Source of the DNA: an uncultured Nitrospira sp.
GTDB lineage: Bacteria; Nitrospirota; Nitrospiria; Nitrospirales; UBA8639
Length of the DNA: 13,396 nucleotides
Reading direction: 5' to 3'
NCBI GenBank assembly: GCA_902500695.1
Contig: CABVRQ010000014.1
Location: 57,585-70,980 of the forward strand
Part shown: positions 6,698 to 13,161 of the stretch, piece by piece
Layout of the letters: every line of letters starts with the position of its first letter
Numbering within the stretch: position 1 is the first letter of the stretch
Position numbers and translations under genes: made by a program
The notes under the pieces: model-generated
Told to the model about the DNA's origin: nothing
Databases searched by the model: none
Seen by the model: only the letters and a program-made list of their open reading frames with translations

Positions 6698-7819
6698 ATG
6701 TCACAACAAGTTCTCTCAGTGGCCTTCCTGGTGTTGTGTTCCATCCTGCTCTATGTGTTGGCCCTCATTTTTTCCCCGTTTATGACCCCGATTTTATGGG
6801 CCCTGATTTTAGTTCGCATCTTCTATCCCCTTTATCACTGGCTGACCCGAATCCTGGGAGACCGGACAACCGCCTCTGCAGCCCTGAGCACGCTGAGTGT
6901 CATGTTGGTGGCCGTGTTGCCAGTCGCGTATATTCTCTTTCTGGTCATTACAGAGACCATTAATGCATATCAGCTCGCGATGACGTGGGCGCAGGAAGGA
7001 GGTGTGAATAGACTTCCTGATCTTGCCGCAAAACTGCCTCTCATCGGCAACCTCTCCCAAGAATTATTGGGGCGATTTATCGTGGCGTATGGGGATCTCC
7101 AAGTATCTCTGCTTGAAGGAGGGAAAGCGGTAAGCGGGGTCCTCCTGTCCAGCGTCGGAGGATTGGCCAAGAACACCATTGATCTCCTGATGGATTTATT
7201 TGTGATTCTGTTTACTCTGTTCTTCCTATTTCGCGACGGACACCATCTCTATCGGGCATTTTACGAAGCCCTCCCTATCGAGGAAAGCTATAAGGCGGCA
7301 ATCATGGAACGCCTGGACCATGTAATGGTGGCGGTCGTTCAGGGTACCATGCTCACCGCTTTGGCCCAGGGGTTCGCGGCTGGTCTCACCTATGGGGTGC
7401 TGGGCGTCCCGTTTGCCGTCTTTCTGGGAGCCCTGAGCGCACTCTTTTCGCTTCTGCCGTTCGGAGGCACGGCATTAGTCTGGGGTCCGGTTGCCGCGTA
7501 TCTTTTTTGGACCGCGCCGGTATGGAAGGGGGTCGTCATGATCGGCATAGGAGTCGGATTGGTCGGACTTATGGACAATTTTCTCCAACCTCTTCTGGTC
7601 GGCTCGAAAGCGGACTTGCCGGTCTTGTTTCTCTTTTTCGCTTCCTTAGGCGGCCTCGCCTACTTCGGATTCATCGGATTATTTCTGGGTCCGATCCTGC
7701 TTGGGATCGCCCTGACGGTCTTCCAAATATACCGTGAAAACTACCAGGCTCAGGCCGGTCTTTTGGTTAAAGCAGAATCAGGACACCCAAAAGAACCAGT
7801 GAACCCAATCATAAAATAG
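6698..7819 (+). CDS. AI-2E family transporter (UPF0118/YdiK-PerM type)
   Basis: The 373-residue integral inner-membrane protein has about 7-8 hydrophobic helices. There is a pair at the N-terminus (residues 5-45), one at about 60-85, a soluble loop (about 90-150), one at about 160-180, and a C-terminal cluster. The C-terminal region carries the family pattern: SLLPFGGTALVWGPVA, LMDNFLQPLLVGSK, then LGGLAYFGFIGLFLGP. The family includes an AI-2 exporter and Na+/H+ antiporters, so the substrate cannot be stated. A stop (TAA) lies immediately before the ATG, fixing the start, but there is no clear Shine-Dalgarno. Its stop overlaps the ribosome-binding site of the GlsB-like gene, so the two are cotranscribed. 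Confidence 0.9.
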   Translation: MSQQVLSVAFLVLCSILLYVLALIFSPFMTPILWALILVRIFYPLYHWLTRILGDRTTASAALSTLSVMLVAVLPVAYILFLVITETINAYQLAMTWAQEGGVNRLPDLAAKLPLIGNLSQELLGRFIVAYGDLQVSLLEGGKAVSGVLLSSVGGLAKNTIDLLMDLFVILFTLFFLFRDGHHLYRAFYEALPIEESYKAAIMERLDHVMVAVVQGTMLTALAQGFAAGLTYGVLGVPFAVFLGALSALFSLLPFGGTALVWGPVAAYLFWTAPVWKGVVMIGIGVGLVGLMDNFLQPLLVGSKADLPVLFLFFASLGGLAYFGFIGLFLGPILLGIALTVFQIYRENYQAQAGLLVKAESGHPKEPVNPIIK

Positions 7820-7828
7820 GAGGGTTGA

Positions 7829-8086
7829 ATGATGAGTGTCATCGGTTGGATCGTCTTTGGACTCATTGTGGGAGTGGTCGGAAAAATCTTAATGCCCGGG
7901 AAAGATCCTGGTGGTTTTCTCGCTACTGTCGCCATCGGCATCATTGGGGCCCTCTTCGGTGGCATGCTCGGGCGAATGATCGGCATGTATGGTCAGGACG
8001 ATCCTGTCGGGTTTGTAATGGCCGTCATCGGGGCCATCCTGTTTCTCTGGCTCTATCGGGTGATTACCCGCCGTGGGGACACATGA
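7829..8086 (+). CDS. GlsB/YeaQ/YmgE family stress-response membrane protein
   Basis: The 85-residue protein has three hydrophobic helices separated by Gly-rich turns (IGWIVFGLIVGVVGKILMPG, then GIIGALFGGMLGR, then VMAVIGAILFLWLYRVI), the usual make-up of the transglycosylase-associated/GlsB family. These small inner-membrane proteins are often induced by envelope or stationary-phase stress; their biochemical role is not known. GGAGGG at 7819-7824 overlaps the stop of the AI-2E gene and serves either of two adjacent ATGs (7829 or 7832); the second has better spacing. Confidence 0.88.
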   Translation: MMSVIGWIVFGLIVGVVGKILMPGKDPGGFLATVAIGIIGALFGGMLGRMIGMYGQDDPVGFVMAVIGAILFLWLYRVITRRGDT

Positions 8087-8262
8087 AATCGGATCTGTCA
8101 GTTAGGCCGGAAATAAGCGATTGCCGCAGCTTGATCGCCGGGAACCGTTCCACCCCCACAGACTTGCGAAGTGCCATTCACCATTGCGCAGAGAAAATCC
8201 AAAGGCGAGAACTCTTTTTGGCTTAAGAAAACTTTCAACTCACATATCCTCGAAATCTGTTC

Positions 8263-8919
8263 TTATTTTTTCGTCTCAATCGCATTGGGGAAACCAGACC
8301 CCAAAAGTTCTTCACAATCCTTGTACACAGCGATCGCCCCCGCCTCCTGCAACTCCTGACGACTAAAGGCACCCCCGGTCATAACCGCCACCGTCTGAAG
8401 TCCACAGCCTTGAGCCGATTGAATATCCCAAATCGTGTCACCCACCACAATGCTCTCCTGCGGAGAGCGTCCGGCCCTTTCTAATGTTTGCTGGAAAATA
8501 TCGGGTGCGGGTTTCGCCTTCTCGACATCGGCCGACGAAACCAAACCGGACAGCTTACCTTTCGCCTCAAGTGCTTGAACATGATGTTCCAATTCCTCGG
8601 ATTTTGCACTGGTGGCCAGCCAGATTTCCATGCCCTGTAACGAGAGAGACTTGATGATTTCTTTGGCTCCAGGCAACGGACAGCCATGATGTTTCAGCTC
8701 TCCGAAAAATTGGCTATGTAGCTCATTAGCTTCTTCATGTAAGTCCTCCGGTAGAAGGGCACCAAGCATGAGGTCAGATCCTTTTCCGATCTGATAATGG
8801 ATTTCAGATCTGGGAACTGGATGTTTGACCGCCATGAACGCACGAGCCCAAGCCTCCACATGCAAATAATTCGTGTCCATGAGAGTGCCATCCACATCAA
8901 AAATCACGGCCTGTATCAT
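8263..8919 (-). CDS. HAD-superfamily phosphatase (Gph/beta-phosphoglucomutase-like)
   Basis: The 218-residue cytoplasmic enzyme has all HAD motifs: I, DVDGT with nucleophile Asp8 and acid/base Asp10; II, Thr103/Ser104 in LATSAK; III, Lys136 in KAKPAPD; IV, Asp161 and Asp165 in VVGDTIWD. A helical C1 cap (about 16-82) places it with phosphoglycolate phosphatase and beta-phosphoglucomutase relatives. The substrate, a small phosphate ester, is not predictable. AGGAG 8 bases before the ATG is a good ribosome-binding site. It lies 14 bp after a small ORF on the same strand, so it is probably the last gene of a short operon. Confidence 0.9.
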   Translation of the reverse strand: MIQAVIFDVDGTLMDTNYLHVEAWARAFMAVKHPVPRSEIHYQIGKGSDLMLGALLPEDLHEEANELHSQFFGELKHHGCPLPGAKEIIKSLSLQGMEIWLATSAKSEELEHHVQALEAKGKLSGLVSSADVEKAKPAPDIFQQTLERAGRSPQESIVVGDTIWDIQSAQGCGLQTVAVMTGGAFSRQELQEAGAIAVYKDCEELLGSGFPNAIETKK

Positions 8920-8933
8920 ATGAAAATCTCCTG

Positions 8934-9149
8934 TCAGGCAGGCGGAATGGCCAGACCCGTAATTCGCCCTAATACGTTTAGATTCCGGATTCCTTTGCCA
9001 TTATGTGCGACATAAAAAACCTTTTCCTGTTCCTTTCCGCACAAGGCCAGACGCACATCTTTGGGAACACTGAGTCCGACAGCTTTCGTCAAATGAAGCG
9101 GATCATCCAAGGTTGCCTGTGATGACCTGACGGTCAAAGGATCCACCAT
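8934..9149 (-). CDS. Small hypothetical protein upstream of the HAD phosphatase
   Basis: From ATG 9149 it encodes 71 residues, and from TTG 9164 it encodes 76. The TTG overlaps the TGA of the preceding 50-aa ORF (TTGA), which suggests coupled translation or a frameshifted single ancestral gene. The product (MVDPLTVRSSQATLDDPLHL at the start, IRNLNVLGRITGLAIPPA at the end) is soluble with one Cys and has no motif I recognise. The stop lies 14 bp before the HAD start, consistent with one operon. The ribosome-binding site is poor for either start. Confidence 0.5.
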   Translation of the reverse strand: MVDPLTVRSSQATLDDPLHLTKAVGLSVPKDVRLALCGKEQEKVFYVAHNGKGIRNLNVLGRITGLAIPPA

Positions 9150-9160
9150 GCCTTCTAGGC

Positions 9161-9313
9161 TCAATTTATCTTGAAATCACCATCCATAAGGGATAACCGT
9201 CTCAGATCCCATTCCAGCCTTCCTATTATTAGGACATTTTCTCCATTGATTGAAATGGATACTTTTCCATTTTCATCAGAAGATTCGTCTATCCCCACGA
9301 CATCTATAGACAT
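9161..9313 (-). CDS. 50-aa small protein with GIDESSDE-GKVSIS motif (copy 1)
   Basis: The frame starts at ATG 9313 (MSIDVV) and continues with GIDESSDENGKVSIS (residues 7-21), then INGENVLIIGRLEW and a short charged tail ending DFKIN. The predicted form is a small beta-rich protein with no signal peptide. The 45 bp encoding the motif recur at 11924-11968 with only wobble-position changes, which argues strongly that this frame is translated and selected. GGAAAG lies 11 bases upstream, a weak site; GTG and TTG starts just upstream are possible. The stop overlaps the TTG of the next ORF, and the HAD gene follows. Confidence 0.5.
   Translation of the reverse strand: MSIDVVGIDESSDENGKVSISINGENVLIIGRLEWDLRRLSLMDGDFKIN
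9251..9295 (-). repeat. 45-bp coding repeat, copy 1
   Basis: This segment matches 11924-11968 at 40 of 45 positions in the same orientation. All five differences fall at the third codon position of the frame reading GIDESSDENGKVSIS. Confidence 0.85.
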
Positions 9314-9609
9314 CACAGTCAAACTTTCCAGGACCTTACGTGGTTAATTTTTCAATTGTGAAGGGATAAGCTCTTCACGGGAATAGGCAAATCCGAACCA
9401 TGGCAACATGCACTTTCACGATTCTGGTCATGCAGGCCTGCCTGAGGATTCGATCCCGAACTCACCGGATTCTTACCGGCCGCATCATTTCTATGTTTTT
9501 TTACTGTGCCCCTAGGGTTAGCTGAACGTTTGATCTAACCGGCATCAACGGGTTTTTCGTGGCAATCCATTATTGGAAAAGAGTTAGACACCAATATGCA
9601 TGGGGCAGA
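9314..9609. other. Intergenic region between the acetyltransferase and the 50-aa ORF
   Basis: No gene is supported. A small inverted repeat, GTGAAG...CTTCAC, lies at about 9358-9378. A T-arm-like segment near 9448-9462 does not fold into a tRNA. A promoter for the minus-strand operon is expected here but was not clear. Confidence 0.3.
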
Positions 9610-10164
9610 TTAGATTTGACGGATGACGCGACAGGGATTGCCCGCTGCCACGACACCCGGCCTCACGTCACGAGTGACCACGCTTCCAGCACCAATGACG
9701 GCACCATCCCCGATGACGACCCCCGGGCAAATGATCGCTCCGCCACCAACCCAGACATCATCGCCAATGGTCACCGTTTTAGCGAATTCCAGACCGGAAC
9801 GTCTTTCGTAAGCACTCAGTGGATGTAAGGCGGTGTAGATGTGAACTCCGGGGCCGAACAGGACATGACTTCCGATGGAGATCGGCATGACATCGAGGAG
9901 AACGCAGTTAAAATTAAAGTAGGCATGTGCTCCGAGACGAATATTGTAACCGTAGTCACAGAAAAATGGCGGGGTGAGATACGCGTCGGTTTCTGTGTGA
10001 AAGAGGTCGGCAAGGATCGTTTGGCGCTCGGCTTCCGGTGCGGTGGGAGACAAAGCGTTCAACTGTTGGCAAAGCAATCTGGCCCGCTGCCGCTCTTCAA
10101 CAAGTTCAGGATCAGCACCGTTATATAACTCACCTTTGAGCATTTTTTGTTTTTCAGTCAACAT
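9610..10164 (-). CDS. Sugar O-acetyltransferase (maltose/galactoside acetyltransferase type)
   Basis: The 184-residue protein matches the Maa/LacA/NodL family length. The N-terminal Mac domain (about 5-57: LTEKQKMLKGELYNGADPEL) precedes a left-handed beta-helix of hexapeptide repeats (about 75-170: IRLGAHAYFNFN, ISIGSHVLFGPGV, VTIGDDVWVGGGAIICPGV, VIGAGSVVTRDV). His114 in TALHPL is the expected catalytic base. It would transfer acetyl from acetyl-CoA to a sugar hydroxyl; the sugar is unknown. AGG about 7 bases before the ATG is an acceptable ribosome-binding site. A good promoter lies at 10247-10276. It appears to be monocistronic. Confidence 0.92.
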   Translation of the reverse strand: MLTEKQKMLKGELYNGADPELVEERQRARLLCQQLNALSPTAPEAERQTILADLFHTETDAYLTPPFFCDYGYNIRLGAHAYFNFNCVLLDVMPISIGSHVLFGPGVHIYTALHPLSAYERRSGLEFAKTVTIGDDVWVGGGAIICPGVVIGDGAVIGAGSVVTRDVRPGVVAAGNPCRVIRQI

Positions 10165-10246
10165 CGAACAACCTGCCCTTTCCGAAGAAAAAGTCCACGA
10201 CCACCTTCTTGGTTAATTGCCAAAAACAGTCAAACGATTGACCGTG

Positions 10247-10276
10247 ATAATAAAAAAATTTGTCGGAAAGGGTCAA
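10247..10276 (-). promoter_or_regulatory. Sigma70-type promoter of the O-acetyltransferase gene
   Basis: On the minus strand, TTGACC (10271-10276) and TATTAT (10247-10252) each match consensus at 5 of 6 positions, with an 18-bp spacer. The expected start of transcription near 10240 lies inside the inverted repeat GTCAA-ACGA-TTGAC (10229-10242), a possible operator. The 5' leader would be about 75 bases. Confidence 0.5.
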
Positions 10277-10331
10277 AGCGAAGCATTTAACAAACATGAC
10301 CCACTTTGTAAGATTTAAGTTTGTCCATCCT

Positions 10332-10388
10332 CCTCGCCGATAGAGAACTTAGCGAGGTATTCCCTGCTCAGCAGGGAGGTCAATGACC
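10332..10388 (+). repeat. Three consecutive inverted repeats upstream of the outer-membrane protein gene
   Basis: In order there are CCTCGC...GCGAGG (10332-10337 with 10352-10357), TCCCTGC-TCA-GCAGGGA (10361-10377) and GGTCA-A-TGACC (10378-10388). All arms are perfect and the units are separated by 3 and 0 bases. The element ends 143 bp before the gene. It could be a structured RNA, a terminator region or a set of protein sites. It does not match a riboswitch I recognise. Confidence 0.4.
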
Positions 10389-10531
10389 ATCTCAATAATT
10401 TGCCTTCCTCCTCACATTGCATGACAAATCCTTCGCCCCATTATAACCCGAAAGTTCTTGTGGTCTGAATCTGAGATATGGATATTCCAATGTCACTAGC
10501 AACAAACAAACCCACAACGCACAGGGGAAAC

Positions 10532-11161
10532 ATGAACCGATTAGTTGTAATGTCTTGTTTGACCGTCCTAATGGGACTGATCGTGTTTAACGGACTATCG
10601 GGTCACGCACAGGCAAAAGTCATAGAACCTGAGGAATCGGAGACGGTGGTCCTTTCGGGGGGAGGAGGAATCTTTTATCCGTTTCAAGGCAAAACCGGGG
10701 CAAGCGGTCTCATTCAAGCCATGGGAATCATCTCTCCTCAAGAACGAATGGGTGTGGAACTGGAATATCGCAATTACCAAAACGAGCTTTTTCATGCGAA
10801 AAATATCGATATGCAATCCTATATTCTCAGGGGAATAGGGCAGTATTTTTTCCGTTCCCACGGCATTTCACCGTATATCGGCCTGGGAGTAAATATTGCC
10901 CTCAATGTTTTTGATGAGAAGGATATTGAAAAAAAAAGGGATTCAATTAACGTAAAAGGAGACAAAGGATTTGGATACGGCTTCATGGGACTCGTGGGTG
11001 TCGAGGCTCCCGTGGGACAGGGTGTCGCCGTATTTGCGGAAGGCCGGGTGAGTGCGGATTTTCAGTTGACGCGGTATAAGAATGGATCAGGGAAAGATAA
11101 ACTTGATGTTGAAAATTTGAGTGGTCTAACTGGAATGATCGGAATTCGTTTTCATTTTTGA
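10532..11161 (+). CDS. Outer-membrane beta-barrel protein (OmpA/OmpW-like small porin fold)
   Basis: From ATG 10532 the protein has 209 residues. AGGGGA lies 4 bases upstream, and the next residues form a clean signal peptide (MNRLVVMSCLTVLMGLIVF then NGLSGHAQA/KVIE). An in-frame ATG at 10478 would put 18 polar residues before it. The mature part alternates aromatic and hydrophobic strands (GGGGIFYPF, RMGVELEYRNY, YILRGIGQYFF, ISPYIGLGVNIAL, GYGFMGLVGVEAPV, VAVFAEGRVSAD) and ends in GMIGIRFHF. The C-terminal Phe is the signal used by the Bam complex. About 8 strands are expected. It is probably a structural or small-molecule-binding envelope protein; substrate unknown. Lys/Asp-rich loops (about 126-140 and 191-200) probably face outward. 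Confidence 0.82.
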   Translation: MNRLVVMSCLTVLMGLIVFNGLSGHAQAKVIEPEESETVVLSGGGGIFYPFQGKTGASGLIQAMGIISPQERMGVELEYRNYQNELFHAKNIDMQSYILRGIGQYFFRSHGISPYIGLGVNIALNVFDEKDIEKKRDSINVKGDKGFGYGFMGLVGVEAPVGQGVAVFAEGRVSADFQLTRYKNGSGKDKLDVENLSGLTGMIGIRFHF

Positions 11162-11195
11162 CCTACCCGTGGTGTCGAACCATCACAGCACTTAG

Positions 11196-11239
11196 TAGGG
11201 GTGAAAGTTATTTTGCTTAAGCTAAGATTTGTCCCTACA
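11196..11239 (+). repeat. Long-loop inverted repeat downstream of the beta-barrel gene
   Basis: GTAGGG (11196-11201) pairs with CCCTAC (11234-11239) around a loop holding the palindrome GCTTAAGC. It starts 34 bp after the stop of the beta-barrel gene. Without a T-run it is at best part of a 3' structure. Confidence 0.25.
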
Positions 11240-11291
11240 GAAATTTGCCATGGGCAATATATAAAATATTAGGAGAACGTCCTTCCAGCAT

Positions 11292-11308
11292 GTGGTCATT
11301 GTGACCAC
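11292..11308. repeat. Perfect 7-bp inverted repeat, operator- or terminator-like
   Basis: GTGGTCA-TTG-TGACCAC lies between the convergent beta-barrel and DUF3597 genes. A TTTTTT run follows 17 bases later on the plus strand. Its half-sites GGTCA/TGACC also form the palindrome at 10378-10388 on the other side of the beta-barrel gene. Confidence 0.4.
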
Positions 11309-11413
11309 GCCAAATCTACCTTCAAAATATTTTTTCGTAAACATTAAGCACGCTACGACCAAGCCCAACAGAGGGATTGACTGGCTGCTCTCCTGCTAGC
11401 ATTCCACATCCCG

Positions 11414-11824
11414 CTAGTCCAAAAGTTCCTTTGGAATATTGCCGCCGTTCTGGGCAAGTTTTTGCAACACGGTTTTATGCAACCACATGTTCATCTGGGC
11501 GGAATCCCCCATCTTGTCAGCCGGGCACCCGAGCTCAGTCGCGAGTTCCTTACGAGCGGTGAAGCTGCTATCGAGATCGAGAAGCTTCAGCAGGTCCACA
11601 ATTGAAGTTTTCCAATTAAGCTTTTGTTTGTTCGCGGCAGCCAGACCTTCAAGTTTACCCTTCACATCCACCACCGTGACTCCCGCGGAAGGTGCAGCGG
11701 AAGCTGGTGCAGCTTGCGGGACAGGAGTGGGCTTTTGAGCAGGAGCAGATTGTGGTGCAGGAGCAGCCTGTGCCTTGGAATTATTGAAACCAAGCTTATC
11801 AAGGATTTTGCTAAAGAAACTCAT
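11414..11824 (-). CDS. DUF3597 domain protein
   Basis: The 136-residue protein has a short N-terminal segment (MSFFSKILDKLGF) and an Ala/Pro/Gln-rich linker (about 17-47). The conserved domain (about 48-136) contains VDVKGKLEGLAA, LNWKTSIVDLLKLLDLDSS and ARKELATELGCP, ending with WLHKTVLQKLAQNGGNIP. This layout matches DUF3597 proteins, which are small and helical, resemble LysM-containing stress proteins in linker style, and have no known activity. GGAGAAAGGATC, 4-14 bases before the ATG, is a strong ribosome-binding site. A 35-aa ORF lies 87 bp upstream on the same strand. Confidence 0.85.
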   Translation of the reverse strand: MSFFSKILDKLGFNNSKAQAAPAPQSAPAQKPTPVPQAAPASAAPSAGVTVVDVKGKLEGLAAANKQKLNWKTSIVDLLKLLDLDSSFTARKELATELGCPADKMGDSAQMNMWLHKTVLQKLAQNGGNIPKELLD

Positions 11825-11911
11825 GATAGATCCTTTCTCCGTACAGTAAACGTAATGGTTAGCATAAATGGCTTAACCAACGTGAGTAAAATTACCCTAA
11901 TAATGAGACTC

Positions 11912-12019
11912 TTAATTATGAAATGAAATGGATACTTTTCCCTTCTCATCTGATGATTCGTCTATTCCGATGGGACATAAAGACGGTTGGTGAGGGCCAT
12001 TCACTGTAGTCTTTGACAT
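11912..12019 (-). CDS. 35-aa small protein with GIDESSDE-GKVSIS motif (copy 2)
   Basis: The frame opens at ATG 12019 with MSKTTVNGPHQPSLCPI, continues with GIDESSDEKGKVSIS (residues 18-32) and ends FHN with TAA. A weak AAAGAG lies 3 bases before the ATG. The motif DNA is a near copy of that at 9251-9295, with changes only in wobble positions; the flanking sequences are unrelated. Compared with copy 1 it lacks the C-terminal INGENVL part, so it may be truncated or may show that the motif is the functional unit. It precedes the DUF3597 gene on the same strand. Confidence 0.45.
   Translation of the reverse strand: MSKTTVNGPHQPSLCPIGIDESSDEKGKVSISFHN
11924..11968 (-). repeat. 45-bp coding repeat, copy 2
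   Basis: It matches 9251-9295 at 40 of 45 positions. The five changes fall in the codons for Gly, two Ser, Glu and Asn/Lys, each at the third base, and only the last alters the residue. Confidence 0.85.
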
Positions 12020-12170
12020 TACTCTTTCTCTGTGGCCAGAACAAGGTAATCGCGCTCACGAGATGCTCTGAGAAGGGATCTGCTCAATAGCTTGTTGCAT
12101 GCTCATATCTCGCATAGAATATGTTGGTACCACGTAGGTGGTGAAAGAGGGTTCCACGGAATAAACCAAC

Positions 12171-13142
12171 ATGCCGATTTGTGAAGCTGATCCCTGGAGA
12201 ATGCAGTATTTCGAAGGCATCCCCTGCCCGCCTGATGTCAACATCCCTACGGAAGACGGCGATGCGTGGGCTTGGTATCCGCAGTACAAGTGGATCTATA
12301 ACAAGCTGATGATTGCTGAGAGCCAAAACCTGCCGTGTGCTCCGCACGGGCTGGATCCATCCTTCTTTCCTGTATTCTCAAAACCGATCTACAACATGCG
12401 CGGCATGGGTGCCGGAAGCCGCGTATTGCGTTCATTAAAAGAATATAAACATTTGGAACGACCGGGTCACATGTGGATGCCGTTACTCCAGGGGGATCAC
12501 GTGTCGAGCGATGTGGCCGTGGTCAAGGGCGAACCGACCTGGTGGCGGCATGCCATCGGCAAACCGCTGGACGGAGGGATGTTCGATTATTGGACGGTGT
12601 TGGCGGCGCCAAATCCCACCATTGAAACCTATTGCGGTGACTGGCTTCGCCGGCATCTTGCCGGATACACCGGCATGATCAACTTTGAGACAATCGGCGG
12701 CAAAATCATTGAAGTGCATTTGCGATTTGCCGACCAATGGCCGGATTTATACGGCACCGGTTGGATTGAGTCGCTCATCCGGTTGTATGCGGAAGGAAAA
12801 TGGCAATTCGACGAATCCCATCGACAGGAAGGGTACAGTGTCGTGTTGTTTGGCGCCCACGGCGTCCATTATCAGCACCCCCCTCAAGAGGTGGTTGACC
12901 GGTTGCGCCACACGCCACATGTCTCCAGCATTCAAATCACGTTCCATGAAGAAAAACCTCCGAAGGACCACTCCATGCCGCCAGGCGGATTTCGTCTGGC
13001 AATCGTCAACTGCCGGGATCTGGAAACGGGATTCGAAGTACGGGAAAAGCTGGCGCTGAGTTTTTGGTCCACCCATCAGTTTCAACCCAATCGAGCTACT
13101 CCTCCAAAGATTCTCCCGGAATCGGCCCCGGAACTGCGGTAG
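12171..13142 (+). CDS. ATP-grasp-like carboxylate-amine ligase, uncharacterised
   Basis: The 323-residue soluble protein has hallmarks of an ATP-grasp fold. KWIYNKLMIAESQNLPCAPH (about 40-59) is an N-subdomain helix. FPVFSKPIYNMRGMGAGS (66-83) has the nucleotide-binding Lys71 and a Gly-rich loop. HMWMPLLQGDHVSSDVAVVKG (100-120) follows the central-domain pattern. The metal-binding end is GMINFETIGGKIIEVHLRF (168-186), with Glu173, Glu181 and Arg185. A C-terminal part (about 220-323) has no assigned domain. Such enzymes join a carboxylate to an amine or thiol using ATP; the substrate is unknown. An in-frame TAA just upstream fixes the ATG, and the ribosome-binding site is weak. A CocE/NonD-type hydrolase gene starts 19 bp after the stop, implying one operon. 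Confidence 0.65.
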   Translation: MPICEADPWRMQYFEGIPCPPDVNIPTEDGDAWAWYPQYKWIYNKLMIAESQNLPCAPHGLDPSFFPVFSKPIYNMRGMGAGSRVLRSLKEYKHLERPGHMWMPLLQGDHVSSDVAVVKGEPTWWRHAIGKPLDGGMFDYWTVLAAPNPTIETYCGDWLRRHLAGYTGMINFETIGGKIIEVHLRFADQWPDLYGTGWIESLIRLYAEGKWQFDESHRQEGYSVVLFGAHGVHYQHPPQEVVDRLRHTPHVSSIQITFHEEKPPKDHSMPPGGFRLAIVNCRDLETGFEVREKLALSFWSTHQFQPNRATPPKILPESAPELR

Positions 13143-13144
13143 CA

Positions 13145-13158
13145 GGTTATCGATAACC
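13145..13158. promoter_or_regulatory. 14-bp perfect palindrome in the ATP-grasp/hydrolase junction
   Basis: GGTTATCGATAACC fills the 19-bp gap between the two genes. The only Shine-Dalgarno-like bases (AGG, 13144-13146) lie inside it, so an RNA hairpin or a bound protein could limit translation of the hydrolase unless ribosomes arrive from upstream. Confidence 0.35.
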
Positions 13159-13161
13159 GCA

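Larger units (their letters stand above)
10165..10531. other. Divergent intergenic region between the acetyltransferase and the beta-barrel gene
   Basis: It contains the acetyltransferase promoter with its inverted repeat, the tandem hairpins at 10332-10388, and a weak -10-like TATAAC at 10442-10447 that could serve the outer-membrane protein gene. No other gene is supported. Confidence 0.45.

Noticed and set aside
8087..8262. Bidirectional terminator between the GlsB-like and HAD genes
   Set aside because: Only a bulged 5-bp stem (GCGAT/ATCGC near 8117-8138) is present, with no adjacent T-run on either strand.
9440..9470. Possible tRNA T-arm (GATTCGATCCC-like)
   Set aside because: The arms on either side do not pair, and no acceptor or anticodon stem can be formed around it.
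10478..10531. Upstream start of the beta-barrel gene at 10478
   Set aside because: It would place 18 polar residues before a clean signal peptide; the ATG at 10532 has a proper ribosome-binding site.
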